A DNA stretch of 38,704 nucleotides from contig JAEELJ010000080.1 of NCBI GenBank assembly GCA_016288855.1, forward strand, positions 1 through 38,704, written 5' to 3'. A model generated the notes under the pieces. The model was not told where the DNA came from. It did not search any database and was given only the letters and a program-made list of their open reading frames with translations. Positions 8,380 through 16,277 of this stretch are shown in pieces. The stretch is from Acholeplasmatales bacterium. Its GTDB lineage: Bacteria; Bacillota_I; Bacilli_A; Acholeplasmatales; Anaeroplasmataceae. Numbering within the stretch: the stretch's first letter is position 1; each line of letters opens with the position of its first letter. A program made the position numbers and the translations under genes.

Positions 8380-8465
8380 AAAAAACGTCGAAATTTTTCT
8401 TTTCGCCTATAAAACGCCTTGAATTATACTATTTTTAGATTTGTATTTATGTAGAAAACAAAAAA

Positions 8466-8488
8466 GACTCATAATTTTCATATGAGCC
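8466..8488 (-). terminator. Terminator of the orphan winged-helix gene
   Basis: On the minus strand GGCTCATA pairs with TATGAGTC (one G-U) around a 7-base loop and is followed by TTTTTT. It lies 13 bases past the stop of the gene that ends at 8501. Confidence 0.8.
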
Positions 8489-8500
8489 TTTAGTATTTTT

Positions 8501-9586
8501 TTAATTATTTTGACCGTTTAGAAGTTCTTCTATTGTCATTTGATTATATGAGCTTTGGAACTGTTCGTTGTGAACTATCTTTGTCCATGATGCCGATCTG
8601 CCTGTTCCATTTGGCTTAATTTTTCCTTCATCTCTAAGTTCAATTAATGCACGTTGTATAGTCGATTCAGAGAATCTAGGACATGCCTTTTTGACATCGG
8701 CTTTTGAGAACGTTTGAGGTAGGTGCATAATAGCTGACATTACTGTATCTTTTTTACCTGTACCATGATCAAAATTCTTGCGTTCAAGCATAGCTTCAGT
8801 TTCTTTATAACCATCAATCATTATCTCAATAAGCTTACCATTTAAATTTTGAGTGTCTGCAAATCCCGTTTCCCACTTGAATCCAGCCTCATCTGTATAA
8901 GTCTGGAACTCTTTCAAATTGTTGTAGTAACACTCAAAGAAACTAATATATTTAAACACATTAAATCTGGACTTAAAAAGTAGGCAATATTCTATCATCA
9001 AAGCCATAAAATCATTATGTTCAGTGAAAATATCTGTATGCAACAAATCCACATATAGGTTTGTGATAGCTTGTGTATCCTCTACCTTTTTGCCATTAAT
9101 AATGTCTTTATACATTTTTAACTCTTTAGCTAATAAATCACGGTTTGATACATTCTTTTTATTCTCCAAGAAGCCTGCTTTTTCATTCTCAACTTGTCTT
9201 GTTTTAAAGTTAATATCTTTAACATCCTGGAATATGATATTTGAAAGCTTTAAGAATTCATTATCATCAATCGTTAATTCTTCGCCTTTATCTTGTACGA
9301 TTCTAAAAATCTTCTTTAGATTCGCTAGCATTTTTTCATCTTTTGTTTTTGGTTCAGAGTCATTTACAACAACTAATCTTTCTCTGTTTTCTTTAACATT
9401 AAGTCCAAATATTTTACCAGCATAAATTGCATCTTTTTCAATAGTATCTTGCACTATGCCTTTCATATAATCAGCAAGCTGCTTTTCGTAGAAAAAATCC
9501 TTGCCTTTATAAGTGTATAATTCAGTCAATGTTTTTACTAACTGAGGAGAGAATGTTATACGACTGATATTTTCCAAACAATTCAT
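8501..9586 (-). CDS. Uncharacterised protein with C-terminal winged helix
   Basis: I do not recognise the family. The 361-residue soluble protein is mostly helical and charged. Residues about 285-345 read as a winged-helix module: a segment beginning TVMSAIMHLPQTFSKADV, then STIQRALIELRDEGKIK, then a GTGRSASWTKI wing. Such modules end many Fic proteins, and the order of the preceding helices is reminiscent of Fic. However, no HPFxxGNGR motif is present, so AMP-transfer activity should not be assumed. The start ATG has AGAGGTGA upstream. It is a single gene with its own consensus promoter and terminator, next to the gene-free dif region. A 9-base word repeated around dif lies in its promoter spacer, which fits autoregulation and binding near dif, but this is inference. 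Confidence 0.6.
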   Translation of the reverse strand: MNCLENISRITFSPQLVKTLTELYTYKGKDFFYEKQLADYMKGIVQDTIEKDAIYAGKIFGLNVKENRERLVVVNDSEPKTKDEKMLANLKKIFRIVQDKGEELTIDDNEFLKLSNIIFQDVKDINFKTRQVENEKAGFLENKKNVSNRDLLAKELKMYKDIINGKKVEDTQAITNLYVDLLHTDIFTEHNDFMALMIEYCLLFKSRFNVFKYISFFECYYNNLKEFQTYTDEAGFKWETGFADTQNLNGKLIEIMIDGYKETEAMLERKNFDHGTGKKDTVMSAIMHLPQTFSKADVKKACPRFSESTIQRALIELRDEGKIKPNGTGRSASWTKIVHNEQFQSSYNQMTIEELLNGQNN

Positions 9587-9628
9587 CTCTTAATTCACCT
9601 CTAAAATCTTATAAAAAATTGCAATATA

Positions 9629-9657
9629 ATTATATCAAAAACATAGTTTTATTTCAA
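9629..9657 (-). promoter_or_regulatory. Promoter of the orphan winged-helix gene
   Basis: On the minus strand, TTGAAA (plus 9652-9657), a 17-base spacer and TATAAT (plus 9629-9634) form a good sigma-A promoter. The spacer contains ACTATGTTT (plus 9639-9647), the word clustered around dif, placed where a bound protein would block RNA polymerase. Confidence 0.75.
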
Positions 9658-9780
9658 TTTTAAACTTACTCATTTCCACTCATTTGAGGTAATTTAGAAG
9701 AATTTGTTTAATAATGGTTATTTTTGGGCTTTAATTATCCTCAATCATCACAATATGATTTTATAAACAAAAATTAAAAA

Positions 9781-9801
9781 AACGGGCAATTTTAGCCCGT
9801 T
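9781..9801 (-). terminator. Terminator after the nucleoside kinase
   Basis: AACGGGC/GCCCGTT stem with a 7-base loop, followed on the minus strand by a T run (A run on plus before 9781). It lies 3 bases beyond the kinase stop. Confidence 0.85.
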
Positions 9802-9804
9802 TAT

Positions 9805-11457
9805 TTATGATTTATCATCGGTGTAGAATATAGAACCACCAATAAATTCTCTTAAAAGTGAATTACATGGAACCCATTTTGATGTTATCGGAAGGTAATA
9901 TTTTAAGAATTTTATCAATCTATTTGCGTCTATATAGCAATCACTTGTAGTAGGTATTTTTTCTAATAGTGGTAATGCATACTCCTTAAGAACTGAAAGT
10001 TCATATCCTAAGTCAGTATTGAATACAAAATCAGCATTATCCTCATATGGATAAATCCACTTAAATTCCCCTGCTCTAACAGAAGGCCAGATATTTAAGG
10101 TTGTTTCTGCAGATGCACCTCTAAATTCATGATCTCTAACTATTCTTCTTACAAGTCTAGCATCAGAAATAGAAATTGGTGTATGATCATCAATTTTATA
10201 TTGCACAACAGGGCATACAAATATTTTATATTTGAAGTTTGAAGGTAATGATGGTGCGATTCTATCATTTAAGCCATGGATACCTTCAATCAATATTGGA
10301 GTTTTATGAGATAATTTAACCTTCTTAGTGAATGTTGTTTCATATGTTTCGAAATTAAATTTAGGAAGAGATACCTCTTCTCCTGAAACTAGCTTTAATA
10401 TAGTCTCATCAAATAACTCAAGATTTAATGCATTGATATGTTCTAAATCAGGTTTTCCAAATTCATCAAGTGGCGCCTCTTGTGGTTTATTATAAAAATC
10501 ATCCATTGAAATCATTAACGGATTAATACCTCTAGACATAAGTTCAATTCTAAGTCTATTAGTAAAAGTTGTTTTACCACTAGAAGATGGACCTGCGACA
10601 AGAATCAATCTAATTTCATCCTTACCACGTTCTATCTCATTACCTAATTCGACTAGCTGTCTTGAAATTAGTGCCTCACTAATGTTGATATATTCTAAAG
10701 CTCTACCAGCTTCAACAAGATGATTTATTTTAGCAATTGTGTCAGTATTAGTAAGCTTAATTGAATTACCAGCAATTTTAAGATTTTGTCTAAATGTCCT
10801 TTCATCCTTAAATTCTGGTATTTCACCATTGTTTTCACTTCTAGGATATTGGAATATAAAACCAGGTGAGTATAATCTAAGATTATAAGCTTTAATAAAT
10901 CCTGTTGATTTTAGCATGTAACCAAACATATAATCCTTAAATCCATCACACTCATAAATATGCACTGTGTCACTTTCACGATATTTTAAAATATCTACCT
11001 TATCATCCCAACCAATACTCTTATAATACTCATAAGCTTCTTCTTTTGAAATTGTAGTTCTTATAATTGGAAGGTCAGATGCAATAATATTATCAAGTTC
11101 TTTTTTTATTTGATCTAAATCATACTGTCCAAAACTATGTCTTAGGTTTGTTACCTCACCATACATACTTTTAGAAACACTAAAGTTAAATGTTATCCTT
11201 GCTTTAGGATCAATTCTCATCAATGCCATTATTATCAAATATCTTAAAGTTGCTCTATAGATTCTTGAACCAGCAGTTGATGTAATATCTAATAATTTGA
11301 TTTCACAATCTGATGAAACAAGATAATCTAATTCTCTTAAAACATCGTTAACAGTACAAGCAAGATATTTATAATCTTTATTCTCGAATAGCTCATATAC
11401 TCTTTTTGGTTCATTAAGAACTATTTCTTTATTCAATAATTTAACGGTAAAACTCAT
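9805..11457 (-). CDS. Nucleoside kinase with N-terminal TGS/ThrRS-like domain
   Basis: Predicted uridine-kinase-family phosphotransferase of about 550 residues. The first 60 residues fit a TGS domain. Residues about 60-220 resemble the second additional domain of threonyl-tRNA synthetase. The C-terminal half is a P-loop kinase with Walker A GPSSSGKT at 289-296, SMDDFY and a second acidic motif within LIEGIHGLN. This fused architecture is a known Bacillota and Bacteroidota family annotated as nucleoside kinase, and its substrate cannot be read from the sequence. GGGGTGA precedes the ATG. It is monocistronic, with a terminator behind it and about 680 gene-free bases in front. An extended -10 (TGGTATAAT, plus 11745-11753) about 290 bases upstream could be its promoter. 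Confidence 0.82.
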   Translation of the reverse strand: MSFTVKLLNKEIVLNEPKRVYELFENKDYKYLACTVNDVLRELDYLVSSDCEIKLLDITSTAGSRIYRATLRYLIIMALMRIDPKARITFNFSVSKSMYGEVTNLRHSFGQYDLDQIKKELDNIIASDLPIIRTTISKEEAYEYYKSIGWDDKVDILKYRESDTVHIYECDGFKDYMFGYMLKSTGFIKAYNLRLYSPGFIFQYPRSENNGEIPEFKDERTFRQNLKIAGNSIKLTNTDTIAKINHLVEAGRALEYINISEALISRQLVELGNEIERGKDEIRLILVAGPSSSGKTTFTNRLRIELMSRGINPLMISMDDFYNKPQEAPLDEFGKPDLEHINALNLELFDETILKLVSGEEVSLPKFNFETYETTFTKKVKLSHKTPILIEGIHGLNDRIAPSLPSNFKYKIFVCPVVQYKIDDHTPISISDARLVRRIVRDHEFRGASAETTLNIWPSVRAGEFKWIYPYEDNADFVFNTDLGYELSVLKEYALPLLEKIPTTSDCYIDANRLIKFLKYYLPITSKWVPCNSLLREFIGGSIFYTDDKS

Positions 11458-12098
11458 ATTTAATCACCCCAATCATTTTTAGCGATTTTTAAAATATATT
11501 TTATATAAATATAAAATAACAAGTAATAATCTCACATAATAAATAGACTTAATCTAACTAACATTTTGTGTTATTTATTCCTTATGTACTTTTTAAAAAT
11601 ATAAAATGCACTTTATTTAATCACTTTAACTAGTTTTCAATACTATTTGTGTTTTGAAATATTTTTTTAGCACCTTATATAGAATCTTCTCTATCGCAAA
11701 ACATGTAGAATATAATTATAAATTATAACTAGTTAATTTTTTATATTATACCACATTCAGAAAAAATTTATAGTGAATAATTGGTTTAATAACCTCTTAA
11801 AAAAATTTGATTTTTAAAATAGTTTTTATTACTATTTTTTATCTATAATAATTTTAAGTATTAGTTTTTAAAACAAGATTGATATTCGAAATTATTTTTT
11901 ATTAGTCAAAAAGACTAATGAGTTCTAATTTAATATTTAAATATTAAGTTCCATTTTTGGCTAAAGTTTAATTTTGATAATAATTATTCATTTTTAGCAA
12001 TCTCGTATTACATACAATTAAATAGCATTGTTTTATTATATAATGTCATTTGAAAAACTATGTAGTCATTCGAAATTGCCTGTTTTAAGCATAAAAAA
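11458..12098. other. Gene-free AT-rich stretch upstream of the kinase
   Basis: About 640 bases without a credible gene. It holds a minus-strand extended -10 at 11745-11753, a CTAGTTTT copy at 11630-11637, a small hairpin TTAGTC-AAAAA-GACTAA at about 11902-11918 that contains a TAGTCAAAA copy, and the second 18-bp palindrome. It shares these motifs with the dif region on the other side of the orphan gene. Confidence 0.6.
11929..11949. repeat. 18-bp perfect palindrome, right copy
   Basis: Identical over 21 bases to 5065-5085. The palindrome proper is 11930-11947. The two copies lie about 2.6 kb left and 4.2 kb right of dif. Confidence 0.8.
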
Positions 12099-12124
12099 AA
12101 TAAGGCTATTTTGGTAGCCTTATT
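12099..12124 (-). terminator. Terminator of the acidic S26-like protein gene
   Basis: AATAAGGCTA/TAGCCTTATT stem, 6-base loop, with a T8 run on the minus strand (A run 12093-12100). It lies 15 bases past the stop at 12140. Confidence 0.9.
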
Positions 12125-12139
12125 TATATTTACTATATA

Positions 12140-13294
12140 TTATTCATTTTTTTGTTCTTCAGTCCCAGATGCAGTTTCATCAGCTGGTTCATCATTAGAC
12201 TCTACAGCTTCTTGAGTATTAGCATCATTTCCTTCAGATATAGTTTCTTCAGTAGCTTCTTCTAAAGACTCAATTTCTTGATTATCATCAGCCTCAGATG
12301 ATTCTAATTCCTCTTCAGATTCCACTTGAGCCTCTTCTAATGCTTCAGCCTCTTGGTTTTCATTAGATTCATCATCTACAACTTCGTAATTCATAATTCT
12401 ATTTCCGTTTTCATCTAGATAAATTGGATTACCATTTTCATCAACTTCAACTGGATTACCATTTTCATCTACATATTCAACATCTGAATTATCTTTAACC
12501 TTTTCTTCAAACAAGAATTCTTTTTCATTATAAACAGCATCAACAACAGTAGAAATTTCTCTAGATCTATTAACTTCAACTTCTCTAGCTAAATAATCTG
12601 GGTTTATGAATCCCTTTAATTCAGCATCCATATCGAAGTCGACTACATCTGTATTTTCTTGTTGAACCTTCTCTGTTTCTAGAGCCTTGATATTTTCCAT
12701 AGCGTTTTGTAATGCAATCTGGTTTTGATCATCATCGTAATTAAATACCTTCTTAATTCTCATACCAGCCATATTAATTTTCTTAAATAAATAAAATCTA
12801 TTTTTTCTCTTATCTAACGCAAAAGATAAATATTTAGTTCCACGTTGTCTACCGATGCCCTTTGCAATTATATCTTCCTTACGGATAACATGATAAACAG
12901 CTTCATCATCACCAGCAACATATATATTTAGACCTTCAAATTTGATAACACGTCTTATGAAATATTCATCATGTGAACAATATAATACAAAGTCTCCACG
13001 TTCAATTCTAACTGACTGTCTAAAATGGATTAAATCATCCCTTTTTATCATAGGTCTATTGATTTGATCTTTAATAAGTAGGGTACCAACCAATCCAGCT
13101 TTAATTCTTTCTAATGCTATAGGAAGGTTATTAGGATCATCCTCATCTAAAACAATTGGAGTGTCATCATCATCTTTTCTTTTTTTCTTTTTTTGAATTT
13201 CAGTAGATTCTGGAATTATAACTTCCGCTAAATCTTCTTCATCCAAGCTGATAGGACCTAGGTCCTGTTCTTCTAAATCATTGATTTTGCTCAT
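12140..13294 (-). CDS. Acidic protein with signal-peptidase-like (S24/S26) segment
   Basis: Function unknown. After an acidic, lysine-containing N-terminus (about 1-55), residues about 60-150 resemble the beta-rich fold of S26/S24 peptidases: GDFVLYCSHDEYFIRRVIKF, then AGDDEA. No catalytic Ser-Lys pair is evident and there is no signal peptide or membrane helix. The C-terminal third is very acidic and holds three 9-residue repeats (VDENGNPVE, VDENGNPIY, LDENGNRIM) encoded at 12392-12472, then a Glu-rich tail. I chose the second ATG (plus 13292-13294) because AGGTGA lies just before it, while the ATG 24 bases upstream has no site. It lies downstream of parC with about 250 bases between, so it is probably a separate unit. 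Confidence 0.6.
   Translation of the reverse strand: MSKINDLEEQDLGPISLDEEDLAEVIIPESTEIQKKKKRKDDDDTPIVLDEDDPNNLPIALERIKAGLVGTLLIKDQINRPMIKRDDLIHFRQSVRIERGDFVLYCSHDEYFIRRVIKFEGLNIYVAGDDEAVYHVIRKEDIIAKGIGRQRGTKYLSFALDKRKNRFYLFKKINMAGMRIKKVFNYDDDQNQIALQNAMENIKALETEKVQQENTDVVDFDMDAELKGFINPDYLAREVEVNRSREISTVVDAVYNEKEFLFEEKVKDNSDVEYVDENGNPVEVDENGNPIYLDENGNRIMNYEVVDDESNENQEAEALEEAQVESEEELESSEADDNQEIESLEEATEETISEGNDANTQEAVESNDEPADETASGTEEQKNE
12392..12472 (-). repeat. Three 27-bp coding tandem repeats (DENGNP)
   Basis: Three in-frame units of 27 bases encode V/L-DENGN-P/R-x-x. They lie between the folded segment and the Glu-rich tail of the acidic protein. Such D/N-rich units are typical of flexible or calcium-binding linkers, but no function is shown. 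Confidence 0.8.
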
Positions 13295-13511
13295 TCCATC
13301 ACCTGAATTCTGTTGCATATTCTTTATCTATTATATTATAAAGAAAATATCTATGAATTTCAAGCAAATAAGATAAACATAGCCTTTCTGTCCGAATATA
13401 TTATATAAACCAACAAGAATTACATTATATATGTATATAAAATATCTATAAATTTACGCATATTTTCAATTTTTAAGTCTAAAACGTATATTTTATCATT
13501 AAAATAAAGAA

Positions 13512-13540
13512 AAAGCCCTATTTTATTAAAATAGAGCTTT
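13512..13540 (-). terminator. Terminator after parC
   Basis: A 13-bp stem, AAAGCTCTATTTT/AAAATAGGGCTTT on the minus strand with a 3-base loop and one G-U pair, is followed by T-rich sequence. It lies 8 bases after the parC stop. Confidence 0.85.
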
Positions 13541-13547
13541 TTAATGA

Positions 13548-16277
13548 TTAATCATCAAATAATGTAATTTTCTTGAATAGGGTCATATCCTCTTCATCGT
13601 CTTTATCATCGATTTCAGGCTTAGATACAAATTCATTTCTTGGCTTTGCATCATCATTACCCTTTTTATTTTCTTTTTCAAGAATATCATTTAATTCATC
13701 AAATATATTTGTTTGCTTACCAGAAGACTTTATTGGAGTCTCATTTTCAATACCGAAATCTTGACTAAATAAATCCTGTTTAATTTCAACTAGGTAGTCT
13801 GGTGAAACAGGTGTGTCTTCCTTTGATGGCTTATCAATAAATAACATTTCAGGATCTTTAATTGTAGTATCCTCTAAAACAATTTGCTTACCGATATCTG
13901 CAACATTATATTTTAGATCACCTGCATTAATATCAAAATTACCATTTAAATATACTAAATGAATATTTACACGTTCTTTAAATTGATTTGGAGTCATCTT
14001 AATTGCATCTACAACCTCAGTTGGGTTAGATTTAACCTTCTTAATTGAAGATACACCTGAATGGCTTCTCTTAGAAAGTAGGATTTCATCTACTCTTAAT
14101 CTCTTTATTGTATTCTTTTGAGTTAATAATAAGATGTCATCTTCCTTATTAGCATAGAATGCGGATACAAGCTTATCCTTATTCTTAAGATTTATTCCCT
14201 TTACACCACCGGCATTAGTACCATATAAAGATACCTCTGATGCACGGAATCTTAAAATTTCAGCATCCTTAGTTACTGCAATAATTTCTAATGGGTTCTT
14301 AATAATATCAACAGAAACAACCTCATCGTCACTAACCTTCATAGCACGAACTGCCTTAGTATAACGGTTCACGTTAAATTGTGATAATAAAGTTTGCTTC
14401 ATTACACCTTTCTTTGTTGCAAGAAGTACTGTATAAGCATCACTGAAATCCTTAATAGTAAATACTCTAATAAATTTTTCACCTGCAGATACAGATACTA
14501 AAGATGAAATGAATGTACCAACATCTTTAAATTTTGCTTCAGGAATTTTATATACTGGTAAGTAAATAAAATTACCCATATTAGTAAAAATTAATAAAGT
14601 ATCAAGAGTTGAATTTTCAGATAAATAAATAACTGCATCATTTTCCTTTAATCCATTAACCTTAGAAGCATTATATGCTTTTAAAGTAGCTCTCTTTAAA
14701 TATCCTTCCTTAGAAATAGAAACCATAGTTTGTTCTTTTGAAACTAAAGCTGATTCTTCAATCTTAAGATCAGATACTTCATCCTCAATTACAGTACGAC
14801 GAGGACAAGGAAGATTTTTATTCATTTCCTTTAATTCATTCTTAATAACTTTTAATAATTCCTTTTCACTTGATAAAATCTTATTGTATTCAATAATATT
14901 TTCTTCAAGCTGCTTCTTTTCAGCAAGTAATGCATCAACATCCTGTCTTGTTAAAGAGTATAGACGCATCATTACAATTGCTTCTGCCTGTTCAGGTAAG
15001 AAGCCGAATGTCTTAACTAAGTTATCAATAGAATCTTGCTTAGAAATAGATTGTCTAATTACATGAATTACTTCATCAACTATATCAATCATCTTTAAAA
15101 GACCGTTTACAATAACTAATCTCTTTTCACTCTTGTTTAGTAAATAATTAGTACGGTTTGTAACTACTTCCTTTTGATGGTCAATATAATAATCTAAAAT
15201 AGGTAATATACCTAAACGCATTGGTCTACGATTAGCAATTACGACCATGTTATAGTTACAATTAATTTGTAAATCAGTATTCTTAAAGAAGAAATTAAGA
15301 ATTGCATCAATATTAGCATTTTTCTTTAAATCTATTGAAATACGTAATCCATCACGACCTGATTCATCTCTTACTTCAATAACATCAGGTACCTTACCAT
15401 CCATTCTTAATTGTTCCATTCTAGAAACAGTATGGCTCTTTAATGTATCATATGGGATTTCATCAATGACAATTCTTTTTTGACCGTCATTAGACATATC
15501 TTCGATATGATATTTACTTCTAACAATTACACCACCTGTACCAGTTAGGAATGCTTCTCTAATTTTATCTTTACCCTGAACAATACCACCTGTTGGGAAG
15601 TCTGGACCTGGCATGATTTTTAATAAATCATCTACAGTCATATCAGGATTATCAATTCTTGCGATAGTAGCATTAACTACTTCATTAATATTATGAGTTG
15701 GAATATATGTTGCATAACCAGATGAAATACCCATAGAACCATTTACTAATAGGTTAGGGAATTTTGCTGGTAATACAGTTGGTTCAACTTCTTCATCATC
15801 AAAGTTCGGAATAAATGGAACTGTATTTTTATCAATATCTTGTAATAAATATTCAGCATTTTTAGATAATCTTGTTTCAGTATAACGCATGGCAGCTGCG
15901 CCATCGCCATCTAGTGAACCATTATTACCGTGCATATCAATAAGAGGTACACTCATTTTCCAAGATTGTGACATACGTACTAAAGCTTCATAAATAGATG
16001 AGTCACCATGTGGGTGATACTTACCCATTACTTCACCAACAATTCTTGCTGACTTTTTATATGGTGCATTAGATGTAACATGTAATGCGTTCATACCATA
16101 TAAAATTCTTCTTTGAACTGGTTTTAAGCCATCACGAACATCTGGGATGGCACGTTCCTGAATAATATATTTAGAATATCTTCCGAAACGATCTCCTAGT
16201 GCTTCTTCTAATCTTAAATGCTCAAATTTTTCATTGAGGAACATGTCTAATTTCTTTTTTAAATCTTTTGCAGCCAT
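13548..16277 (-). CDS. parC: DNA topoisomerase IV subunit A (ParC)
   Basis: Breakage-reunion subunit of the type IIA topoisomerase that unlinks daughter chromosomes. The winged-helix domain includes QERAIPDVRDGLKPVQRRILYGM at about 40-62, and the catalytic tyrosine is Y132 (AMRYTETRL). The quinolone region GKYHPHGDSSIYEAL (86-99) keeps S93 and E97, the usual sensitive-type residues. The C-terminal half carries beta-pinwheel repeats (for example FRASEVSLYGTNAGGVKGI), and the last 80 residues are acidic and low in complexity. At 909 residues it is longer than usual (about 800). It lies next to parE, overlapping by one base, and away from the usual gyrBA locus, which is why I call ParC rather than GyrA. 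GAGGAGGA precedes the ATG. Confidence 0.93.
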   Translation of the reverse strand: MAAKDLKKKLDMFLNEKFEHLRLEEALGDRFGRYSKYIIQERAIPDVRDGLKPVQRRILYGMNALHVTSNAPYKKSARIVGEVMGKYHPHGDSSIYEALVRMSQSWKMSVPLIDMHGNNGSLDGDGAAAMRYTETRLSKNAEYLLQDIDKNTVPFIPNFDDEEVEPTVLPAKFPNLLVNGSMGISSGYATYIPTHNINEVVNATIARIDNPDMTVDDLLKIMPGPDFPTGGIVQGKDKIREAFLTGTGGVIVRSKYHIEDMSNDGQKRIVIDEIPYDTLKSHTVSRMEQLRMDGKVPDVIEVRDESGRDGLRISIDLKKNANIDAILNFFFKNTDLQINCNYNMVVIANRRPMRLGILPILDYYIDHQKEVVTNRTNYLLNKSEKRLVIVNGLLKMIDIVDEVIHVIRQSISKQDSIDNLVKTFGFLPEQAEAIVMMRLYSLTRQDVDALLAEKKQLEENIIEYNKILSSEKELLKVIKNELKEMNKNLPCPRRTVIEDEVSDLKIEESALVSKEQTMVSISKEGYLKRATLKAYNASKVNGLKENDAVIYLSENSTLDTLLIFTNMGNFIYLPVYKIPEAKFKDVGTFISSLVSVSAGEKFIRVFTIKDFSDAYTVLLATKKGVMKQTLLSQFNVNRYTKAVRAMKVSDDEVVSVDIIKNPLEIIAVTKDAEILRFRASEVSLYGTNAGGVKGINLKNKDKLVSAFYANKEDDILLLTQKNTIKRLRVDEILLSKRSHSGVSSIKKVKSNPTEVVDAIKMTPNQFKERVNIHLVYLNGNFDINAGDLKYNVADIGKQIVLEDTTIKDPEMLFIDKPSKEDTPVSPDYLVEIKQDLFSQDFGIENETPIKSSGKQTNIFDELNDILEKENKKGNDDAKPRNEFVSKPEIDDKDDEEDMTLFKKITLFDD

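Larger units (their letters stand above)
4926..8460. other. 3.5-kb gene-free terminus region with repeated motifs
   Basis: I see no credible coding sequence here: frames are short and have no convincing ribosome binding sites. The plus strand is visibly A-rich from about 5000 to 7300 and becomes T-rich from about 7700. The region contains the dif site (7675-7702), an orphan terminator (7361-7389), several hairpins (for example 6207-6224, 6529-6543, 7561-7586) and many recurring words: CTAGTTTT, CATCAAAA, TAGTCAAAA, GACTATGTTT, TTAAGCGA and AATCATCCA. Two islands of higher GC stand out, about 7450-7500 and 7915-7970. It may be a decayed integration hot spot, a structured terminus domain, or both. 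Confidence 0.7.

Noticed and set aside
4926-8460. A CRISPR array or tRNA genes in the gene-free region
   Set aside because: The repeats are short, irregularly spaced and of several kinds, with no constant spacer length. No cloverleaf was seen.
13573-15066. Plus-strand frames opposite parC
   Set aside because: They are low-complexity shadows of a well-supported gene.
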